Origin: an uncultured Anaeroplasma sp.
GTDB lineage: Bacteria > Bacillota_I > Bacilli_A > Acholeplasmatales > Anaeroplasmataceae
NCBI GenBank assembly: GCA_945919465.1
Contig: CAMEJG010000006.1
Span: 1 to 64,000 of the forward strand
Direction: 5' to 3'
Length of the DNA: 64,000 bases
Positions within the stretch are counted from its first letter, which is position 1; each line of letters begins with the position of its first letter. Below, piece after piece: positions 57,671-64,000 of this stretch. A model generated the notes under the pieces. The model made no database searches. It was not told the DNA's origin and saw only the letters and a list, made by a program, of their open reading frames with translations. The position numbers and the translations under genes were made by a program.

Positions 57671-58720
57671 ATGATAAGAAGTATGTATAATAGATATCAA
57701 ACAAGAATTGTTAAAGTTGGAAATCTTAATTTAGGAGGTAATAATCCTATCCTAATTCAAAGTATGACTAATACTAAAACAAAGGATGTTTCAAGAACAG
57801 TTAACCAAATATTAGATTTAGAGAAATTAGGATGTGATATTATTAGAGTTGCTGTATTAGATAAAGAGGATGCTTATTCTATTTCAAAAATAAAATCTCA
57901 AATTCATATTCCTTTAGTAGCTGATATTCACTTTGATCCTGAGCTTGCTATTATAGCAATAAATGAGGGAGTAGATAAAATCAGATTAAATCCTGGTAAT
58001 ATTTCTAATAAATCTAAAATAATTGAAATAGTTGAACTATGTAAAAATAAAAATATACCTATTAGAATTGGAGTCAATTCCGGTTCCCTACCAAAAGGAA
58101 TGGAATTAAATGCTCATAATATGATATTAGCAGCAAAATCGCATATAGACATATTAGAAGAATTAGATTTTCATAATATTGTTTTATCTATAAAAGCTTC
58201 TAATATTGATTTAGCATTAGAAGCCTACAAGCTTGCATCAGAAACATTTCCATATCCCCTTCATGTAGGAATAACAGAAGCAGGTACTAGCTTTAAGGGT
58301 TTAATAACTTCTTCTATCGGATTATCTAAAATATTATCCCTTAATATAGGTAATACAATTAGAGTATCGCTAACAGACGACCCAAGGCTTGAAGTTAAAG
58401 CAGCCAAAGAGATATTAAAGGAATTACATTTAAAGGATAATGTACCTACAATAACCTCTTGTCCAACCTGTGGTAGAACACAAATAGATTTAATTCCAAT
58501 AGCTAAAAAGGTTGAAGAATATTTATATACAGTGAATAAAAATATACATGTAGCTGTAATGGGTTGTATAGTAAATGGTCCTGGTGAAGCTAAAGAGGCA
58601 GATTTAGGTATTGCTGGAGGAAAAGGTGAAGCTTTAATATTTAAGCACGGAGTGCCTATAAGAAAAATAAAAGAAGAAAATATTTTTGAAGAATTAAAAA
58701 AAGAAATTGATAGCTTTTAA
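57671..58720 (+). CDS. ispG: 4-hydroxy-3-methylbut-2-enyl diphosphate synthase
   Basis: 349-residue IspG: TIM-barrel with VKVGNLNLGGNNPILIQSMTNTKT and a C-terminal 4Fe-4S domain with CPTCGRT and MGCIVNGPGE. Penultimate step of the MEP isoprenoid pathway. The upstream AAGGAG (57635-57640) is too far from the ATG at 57671 (30 bases) or 57683; correctly spaced codons in frame are ATT (57644) and ATA (57647), so initiation is unclear. No other MEP gene is near. Confidence 0.93.
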   Translation: MIRSMYNRYQTRIVKVGNLNLGGNNPILIQSMTNTKTKDVSRTVNQILDLEKLGCDIIRVAVLDKEDAYSISKIKSQIHIPLVADIHFDPELAIIAINEGVDKIRLNPGNISNKSKIIEIVELCKNKNIPIRIGVNSGSLPKGMELNAHNMILAAKSHIDILEELDFHNIVLSIKASNIDLALEAYKLASETFPYPLHVGITEAGTSFKGLITSSIGLSKILSLNIGNTIRVSLTDDPRLEVKAAKEILKELHLKDNVPTITSCPTCGRTQIDLIPIAKKVEEYLYTVNKNIHVAVMGCIVNGPGEAKEADLGIAGGKGEALIFKHGVPIRKIKEENIFEELKKEIDSF

Positions 58721-58739
58721 CTATCAATTTCCAACATTT

Positions 58740-58771
58740 AAGTAATGAAGTATTATTCATTACTTTTTTTT
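58740..58771 (+). terminator. Terminator after ispG
   Basis: 9-bp stem AAGTAATGA / TCATTACTT with an 8-base loop and a T8 tail on the plus strand. It overlaps the end of the convergent GGDEF gene. Confidence 0.83.
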
Positions 58772-59844
58772 ATTTGTTCTTCAAGAGTAGTATTATTATA
58801 ATACAATAATAATCCAATAATTCTAGCTACAGTAACTAATAAATCCATTTCTGAATTTTGCCAAATTCTACCAGAATTACTCATATCAGCTCTTAAATAT
58901 CCATAAAATTTATTATTATGCTCTATTTTAGAGATAAATATTGAAACAATATCTTGTTTCGTTAATGATTCATATAAAATATTATTATTACATCTTAACA
59001 AGGTTCTTCTATTGTTAACAAACATAAAATTACTATCATTTAACCCATCAACAAAGCAATTTGAATCTATAGGTAAAAAATTCTTATTTGCTGATAATGG
59101 ATGAACTATAGATTCTAAGATCGAATCATTATTTTGAATACAAATATGGTGATACATATAATTTGTAGAAAAATACAATAATATATCATGAATATTTTCA
59201 TTAATGGAATTATTTGGATTTGTCAAAATATCAAAAACCTTATTATGAATATGCATAGAACTATATATAGCTTCATTTTCGGTTTTCAAAATTACTTTCG
59301 AATGCTTAGCAGCAAGATAAATAATAAAACAATTTCTACCCTTCATCTTACCTCTATACAATGCTTTATCAGCAGTAGATATTATTTCTTCATATGTTTT
59401 ACCATCATTAGGATATCTAGAAATTCCTGATGTTAAAGTGACACTTAATTCATCCATATTATTAAATTCTATTTTTGCAATTTCTACATTTAACCCATGG
59501 AAAACTGCCCAAACATCATTATATTCAGTAATACCTTCAAGAATAATCATAAATTCATCGCCACCATAGCGACCTACAATACCATTATCTCCTACAGCAT
59601 CTTCAATCTTTCTTGCAAATATAGTTAATACCTCATCGCCCTTCATATGGCCATAATTATCATTAACCTGTTTAAAATTATCTATATCACTTAAACATAC
59701 GGTAAATGGTATTTTTTTATCTAGAAGATAATTAAGATAAGATAAAATCATTTCACGAGACAACACATTTGTCAAACTATCTGCTGCATATTGCAAATCA
59801 AACCCCTTAAAAAAATCAAGTTTACTCATTTTTTCAATATTCAT
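58753..59844 (-). CDS. GGDEF diguanylate cyclase with C-terminal GAF-like domain
   Basis: 363 residues. GGDEF domain about 20-175: LSDIDNFKQVNDNYGHMKGDEVL and the active site GRYGGDEF, so c-di-GMP synthesis is likely. The residues at the usual inhibitory I-site (RxxD, five before GGDEF) read GDNG, so product inhibition is probably absent. The C-terminal half resembles a GAF-like sensor (about 190-350). No membrane segment. No PilZ or EAL protein lies in the window. Confidence 0.82.
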   Translation of the reverse strand: MNIEKMSKLDFFKGFDLQYAADSLTNVLSREMILSYLNYLLDKKIPFTVCLSDIDNFKQVNDNYGHMKGDEVLTIFARKIEDAVGDNGIVGRYGGDEFMIILEGITEYNDVWAVFHGLNVEIAKIEFNNMDELSVTLTSGISRYPNDGKTYEEIISTADKALYRGKMKGRNCFIIYLAAKHSKVILKTENEAIYSSMHIHNKVFDILTNPNNSINENIHDILLYFSTNYMYHHICIQNNDSILESIVHPLSANKNFLPIDSNCFVDGLNDSNFMFVNNRRTLLRCNNNILYESLTKQDIVSIFISKIEHNNKFYGYLRADMSNSGRIWQNSEMDLLVTVARIIGLLLYYNNTTLEEQIKKSNE

Positions 59845-59916
59845 ATTTTCACCTCAAACGATTTCATTAATTTAATTTTATTATTAAGTAGTAACAATGT
59901 CAAGTATTAAGGTAAA

Positions 59917-60495
59917 TTAAATCATATTAGGAATGCTTTTAAGCATTGAAATTATCACTTTTGAAAGTGTAATCATTGAGTTATTATTAGATATTATTTC
60001 TTCCTTCATTTCCATATTTCCTATTTTAACATTAATATGTGTATTAGTTTCAATATCTAAAATACCACAAACAGCTTGTTTAGAAAAATGAACACCATCA
60101 CAAGCAAAATTATATAAGCGATCAAATCCTGGATAATTACTAGCAACTCTTTTTTTTAAGTATCCATCACTCATATTTTGTTCATCATCAATCATAATTG
60201 AAGATACTCTTTCATTATTATTAATTAAATCCATAACTTTAATAATCCCTAATTCAATTACTGATTGTATAGCAAGACAATTATCACATAATAGTCTTAA
60301 TAAAGAAATTTGAACAGTAATAACATATTCTGATAAACAATATTTAGCTATAGATAATATATCTATACTTTTTTTTATTACCATTGCTGAAAAAACTACC
60401 TCTCTAGATAATGGCAAATGTTTATCTTCTATTTCATTCATCAATTGCTTAAATTGTTCAATCATTTTATCTAATTTATTTATTTCTTCAATCAT
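59917..60495 (-). CDS. Hypothetical cytoplasmic protein
   Basis: 192 residues, mainly helical, with no signal or membrane helix clear enough to call. The segment KKRVASNYPGFDRLYNFACDGVHFSKQAV resembles helical proteins of unknown function seen near mobile or stress genes, but no family is claimed. Starts at ATG 60495; not in an operon with its neighbours. Confidence 0.6.
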   Translation of the reverse strand: MIEEINKLDKMIEQFKQLMNEIEDKHLPLSREVVFSAMVIKKSIDILSIAKYCLSEYVITVQISLLRLLCDNCLAIQSVIELGIIKVMDLINNNERVSSIMIDDEQNMSDGYLKKRVASNYPGFDRLYNFACDGVHFSKQAVCGILDIETNTHINVKIGNMEMKEEIISNNNSMITLSKVIISMLKSIPNMI

Positions 60496-60623
60496 AATAT
60501 CATCCTTACTTAACTATCTAGATTAATTATAGCTAATTTTTTTATACATACAAGAAAAAAATTATTCTTTACAAATTATATTTATTACTATATAATTTAT
60601 TGTTTTTTTTGGGGAGTAAGATT

Positions 60624-61286
60624 ATGAGAAGTTATTTGCAAGTTTTTATTAGCTCTTTAATGTCTGGATTTATGATTACTATTGGAGCAACAGTATATAT
60701 TTATTTGCTTTCAATGAATCAAAAGCTTCAAGGAGCATTTTTATTTGGTTTTGGTCTATTTATAATAATTCATTTTGAATTATGGCTTTATACTGGTAAG
60801 GTTGGAAATTTATTAGATAATAAACCAAAATATTTATTAAAATTATTAGTTTGTGTAATAGGGAATATGCTTGGAGTATTTATATTGTCATCATTATTAA
60901 AAACTACAAGGGCTATAACACCATTATTTATTGATACTGCTAGTAATATTGTAGCATCTAAACAAAATGATAATTGGTGGAGTATTCTATTTTTAAGCTT
61001 TATGTGTGGAATTATGATTTATTTAGCAGTTAAAGGACATCAAAAATGTAGCTATTCTATCGGAAAAGCTTTAATTGCATTTTTAGCAATTGTAGTTTTT
61101 ATCATTTGTGGTTTTGAACATTGTGTAGCTAATGTAGCCTATTATACCTATGCTGGTATATTTACACCTATTACTATTATCTATTTTATATTAATGATAA
61201 TAGGAAATGGTTTAGGGGCAATATTTTTTGATGCAATGATTAAATTAATAAATAATCTAAAAGAAAGTGATAAGGGAACCAATTAA
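60624..61286 (+). CDS. Formate/nitrite transporter (FNT) family channel
   Basis: 220 residues with about six membrane helices. The FNT signature ICGFEHCVANVAYYTYAG lies near residue 166, with ICNGLGAIFF-like IGNGLGAIFF at the end. It conducts formate, nitrite or lactate-type anions. Start chosen at ATG 60624, 7 bases after GGGGAG; a TTG start 24 bases earlier lacks a site. PFOR-type fermentation would suit formate, but substrate is inference. Confidence 0.85.
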   Translation: MRSYLQVFISSLMSGFMITIGATVYIYLLSMNQKLQGAFLFGFGLFIIIHFELWLYTGKVGNLLDNKPKYLLKLLVCVIGNMLGVFILSSLLKTTRAITPLFIDTASNIVASKQNDNWWSILFLSFMCGIMIYLAVKGHQKCSYSIGKALIAFLAIVVFIICGFEHCVANVAYYTYAGIFTPITIIYFILMIIGNGLGAIFFDAMIKLINNLKESDKGTN

Positions 61287-61296
61287 TGGTTCCCTT
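61272..61296. terminator. Bidirectional terminator, FNT channel / phoR
   Basis: 10-bp stem AAGGGAACCA / TGGTTCCCTT, loop ATTAA, followed by T-rich tails; between converging genes. Confidence 0.85.
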
Positions 61297-61299
61297 ATC

Positions 61300-62946
61300 T
61301 TATTTTTTGTTGCAATTAATTATGAATTTAGTACCTATACCAAAGGAAGATTCTACCTTAATATCAAAGCCATATAAAATACAAATATGCTTTACTAAGG
61401 CTAGGCCAAGGCCAGTACCACCTTCATCCTTTGATTTAGATTTATCAACTCTATAAAATCTTTCAAATATTCTATCTAAATTCTCAGGTTTAATGCCAAT
61501 GCCCGTATCCTCTATTGTTATAATATTATTTTTAACAGTAATATTAATTTTACCATTTTCTTTATTATAAATAATAGCATTATCAATTAAGTTTTTTATT
61601 AATTGATTAAAATCTGAAGATGCGATTTCTATTGTAGAATCATCCATATCAGTATTTACTTCTATTTTCTTTTCATTTACCTGATATTCTTTAGAATCTA
61701 AACATAAATTAACACTATCTTTTATTTTTACATTTTCCAAATTAATAGGATTATCTTCACTTTCAAGTTTTGAAAGCTCAAGCATTTCAATTATAATTTG
61801 ATTCATTCGATTTGCTTCTTTTATTGTTCTTTCAGTCGCATCCTCTATTTCCTTAGAATCAGTTAGAATCCCTTGACTAATAAGCTGTTGATAACCAATA
61901 ATTGTAGTTAATGGACTTTTTAATTCATGAGAGGCATAATCAAAAAATTCCTTTTTCATTTGAATCATATTAAAATCTCTAGTTACATCCACAATAAAAA
62001 TACAAATATTATTTTCTTGATAGGTCATATAAACCTTATAATGCTTATTTTTATTTGAAAATTCTAATTCACAATTATCCTTTATTAAGTATAGTTCTTC
62101 TATTTTGGCTTGAATTTCTTGATTTCTTACAAGATACATATAATCCTTACCAATAAAGTTTTCATTTGAAAAGCCTAATATTTGTAAAGCCTCTTTATTA
62201 ATTAGCTTAATTTTTTTATAATTATCTATTAATATAAAACCTTGATTAATATGATTTATAACAAAATATACTTTATTTTTTTCTAATTCAATTTCTTCTA
62301 TTTTATCTTCTAAAATATCATGAATCTTATCAAAGCTTAAAGCTAATTTTTCTTCATTTGAAGTATTTGATGAAATATTGATTCCAGTTAAATCGGAAAA
62401 TTTTGCTATTTGTAAATTTAAAGGTTCAAAAATTCTTTTACTATAATGAATAATAATTAAAATAGATAAGCCTAATATTATTAATAATGCTAGACTCCCA
62501 AATAATACTAGTTCCAATACCTCACTATCAACCTTTGCTTCTGGTATTGCAACTCTAATGTATGCCCCATTATCCTCACAAGCCAAATAATACATATTTA
62601 CACCTAAGGTATCAGAATATCTTGTATATATATTATTTAAATCCTTAAGTTCTGGTCTATCTAAATGATTGGTTTCTAAAGATTCTACTGAAGAATCAGC
62701 TAATACTGTACCATTTGAATCTATAATAGTAATTCTAATATTTGATTCACTAGAAAATAAAGAATTAACTGTATATTCAGAATTAGATCCATTATAAATT
62801 CTTGTTGCCATCTTAAGATACTCATTTAATTTTATTTTTGCATCATTTTGGCTATTAGTAACCACAAAAAGACATGAAACTAAAAGCATAATAAATAATG
62901 ATACAAACACAACAACTGTATTTATAATTATTAATTTTCTTTTCAT
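61300..62946 (-). CDS. phoR: Sensor histidine kinase, PhoR-like
   Basis: 548 residues: signal/first helix (about 8-28), an extracytoplasmic sensor (about 30-155), a second helix (about 157-177), a PAS region (about 240-320), HisKA with DYASHELKSPLTT (His about 340) and HATPase with NLIDNAI, DTGIGIKPENL and GGTGLGLALV. It overlaps the response regulator by 4 bases. The arrangement with phoU suggests sensing of phosphate limitation. Confidence 0.88.
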   Translation of the reverse strand: MKRKLIIINTVVVFVSLFIMLLVSCLFVVTNSQNDAKIKLNEYLKMATRIYNGSNSEYTVNSLFSSESNIRITIIDSNGTVLADSSVESLETNHLDRPELKDLNNIYTRYSDTLGVNMYYLACEDNGAYIRVAIPEAKVDSEVLELVLFGSLALLIILGLSILIIIHYSKRIFEPLNLQIAKFSDLTGINISSNTSNEEKLALSFDKIHDILEDKIEEIELEKNKVYFVINHINQGFILIDNYKKIKLINKEALQILGFSNENFIGKDYMYLVRNQEIQAKIEELYLIKDNCELEFSNKNKHYKVYMTYQENNICIFIVDVTRDFNMIQMKKEFFDYASHELKSPLTTIIGYQQLISQGILTDSKEIEDATERTIKEANRMNQIIIEMLELSKLESEDNPINLENVKIKDSVNLCLDSKEYQVNEKKIEVNTDMDDSTIEIASSDFNQLIKNLIDNAIIYNKENGKINITVKNNIITIEDTGIGIKPENLDRIFERFYRVDKSKSKDEGGTGLGLALVKHICILYGFDIKVESSFGIGTKFIINCNKK

Positions 62947-63602
62947 TCTATCACCTTATAACCAACGCCATACACCGTCTTTATTATCTTAGAATCCATA
63001 TCATTAATCTTTTTACGTATAGAATTAATATGCATATCAATAGTACGACTTTCTAATGCCTCACCTAATAATTCATCACGAGAAACAACCTTTCCCTTTT
63101 TTTCAAGTAAAAGCTTTAATATATCAAATTCCTTTAAAGTTAATTCAATTAATTTACCATTTCTAGTCACTGTATGCTCATCAATATTCATAACAATATC
63201 ATTTACAGCTAATGTTTTTGATTTTCTTTTATTATATCTACGATATTTAACATTTACTCTAGACATTAATTCTAAGATATCAAATGGTTTTTCAATATAA
63301 TCATCTGCTCCCAAATCAAGGCCATCAACCTTATCCATAACCATTCTTTTAGCAGAAATTATAATTATATCTACATCATCATAAATAGCCTTTGATCTAA
63401 TATTTTTCAATATTTCTGTACCTGAAGTATCAGGAAGCATCATATCTAAAAGAATTAATTGAGGAGTTTCTAATGCTAATGCATCATAAAAATCCTTTCC
63501 ATTATAAAATGACTTAACAACATATCCCTGCTTAGATAATGCTACATTAATAAGATGAGAAATATCCTTATCATCTTCAATTGAATAAATTAAATAGCTC
63601 AT
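62943..63602 (-). CDS. phoP: Response regulator, PhoB/PhoP-type (OmpR family)
   Basis: 219 residues: receiver domain with the phosphorylated Asp in LILLDMMLPDTSG (about 53) and KPFDILELMSR, then a winged-helix C-terminus (LTLKEFDILKLLLEKKGKVVSRDEL). Partner of the following kinase gene and upstream phoU. Confidence 0.9.
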   Translation of the reverse strand: MSYLIYSIEDDKDISHLINVALSKQGYVVKSFYNGKDFYDALALETPQLILLDMMLPDTSGTEILKNIRSKAIYDDVDIIIISAKRMVMDKVDGLDLGADDYIEKPFDILELMSRVNVKYRRYNKRKSKTLAVNDIVMNIDEHTVTRNGKLIELTLKEFDILKLLLEKKGKVVSRDELLGEALESRTIDMHINSIRKKINDMDSKIIKTVYGVGYKVIE

Positions 63603-63611
63603 AGCTACCTC

Positions 63612-64000
63612 CTAGCAAATTTGCTTATCCTTATGATAACCACTTTCTATATATACAACCCATTCAGCAATATTTACTGCATGATCTGCAATTCTTTCTA
63701 TATATTTTACCACAAGTGTAGAGTAAATAGCAAAGCTTGAGGATACATTTTCATCCTTTGTGATATCTATAATCCTTTTTATTAGTTCATCATATTTCAT
63801 ATCTACAATATCATCCTTAGCAATTACAGAATTTGCAAGACTAATATCGCCAGTTACGAAGCTTTTAATAGAATCACTTACCATTGACATAGCATCATCT
63901 ATCATTAAATTAATTTCAGTTATTTGATGACGCTCAAGATTCTTAAGTTTTATAGCAAAGCTCATTACATCCTCAGCATGATCTCCTAATCTTTCTAAAT
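63612..64000 (-). CDS. phoU: PhoU-family phosphate regulator, 5' end cut by window
   Basis: The C-terminal half of a PhoU protein. The frame continues past 63965 as LERLGDHAEDV, the family motif, and again near the end as YIERIADHAVNIAEWVVYI. It is truncated by the window edge at 64000. PhoU links the Pst transporter to the PhoR/PhoP pair that follows after 9 bases. A pst operon would be expected upstream. Confidence 0.85.
   Translation of the reverse strand, partial: LERLGDHAEDVMSFAIKLKNLERHQITEINLMIDDAMSMVSDSIKSFVTGDISLANSVIAKDDIVDMKYDELIKRIIDITKDENVSSSFAIYSTLVVKYIERIADHAVNIAEWVVYIESGYHKDKQIC

Overview
The window reads as chromosome of a very AT-rich, anaerobic, low-GC Gram-positive bacterium (Firmicutes/Mollicutes side, probably a gut Bacilli lineage near RF39 or Erysipelotrichia; this placement is inference). 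Supporting signs are strong AGGAGG ribosome sites, HrcA/CIRCE control of the dnaK operon, the oxygen-sensitive enzymes pyruvate:ferredoxin oxidoreductase and flavodiiron protein, a GerW-type protein, ComEA/ComEC, and the MEP gene ispG. TGA is used as a stop (end of the AcnX large subunit), so the code is not the Mycoplasma one. No rRNA, tRNA or CRISPR array was seen.

Layout. 1-5.6 kb: a minus-strand operon (PF06541 membrane protein, four-repeat YegP protein, enoate-reductase-like flavoenzyme, AcnX large and small subunits). 5.6-14.4 kb: map, efp, gerW-like, asnB, an FRG-domain gene, comEC/comEA, a phosphodiesterase and a MarR regulator. 14.4-26.5 kb: PFOR, a secreted endonuclease I, dapA, csp, pepT and a heterodimeric ABC exporter pair. 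26.5-36.5 kb: accessory region (below). 36.5-48.7 kb: Thg1-like 3'-5' polymerase, MATE, flavodiiron protein, TypA, plsC plus lipid kinase, ndk, hydrolase, coaX plus an ECF S-component, SGNH esterase. 48.7-57.5 kb: rpsU, mtaB, rsmE, hrcA-grpE-dnaK-dnaJ with two CIRCE operators, rpmG. 57.6-64 kb: ispG, GGDEF-GAF protein, FNT-type channel and phoU-phoP-phoR, with phoU cut by the window edge.

The accessory region is the most unusual part. A LysR regulator gene is split: its helix-turn-helix end lies at 26575-26778 and its effector-domain end at about 36184-36504, both on the plus strand, and about 9.4 kb of foreign DNA replaces the middle. That DNA holds, in order, a deletion derivative of a group II intron, a transcription terminator, one copy of a 19-bp inverted repeat, a minus-strand cassette (secreted protein, three small related lipoproteins, two MacB-like ATPase-permease fusions), the second copy of the repeat, and the C-terminal part of an IS4-type transposase. 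The cassette resembles peptide export/self-protection or envelope-stress modules. Its secreted protein is interrupted by a one-base shift in an A6 run (T6 in the gene) inside the signal peptide.

Other points worth a second look are an EF-P with a shortened, glycine-free tip loop, an AcnX plus ene-reductase pair in an organism that uses the MEP pathway, the bacterial Thg1-like protein, and two consecutive CIRCE operators spanning the hrcA promoter. All assignments come from reading sequence and motifs; no database search was run.
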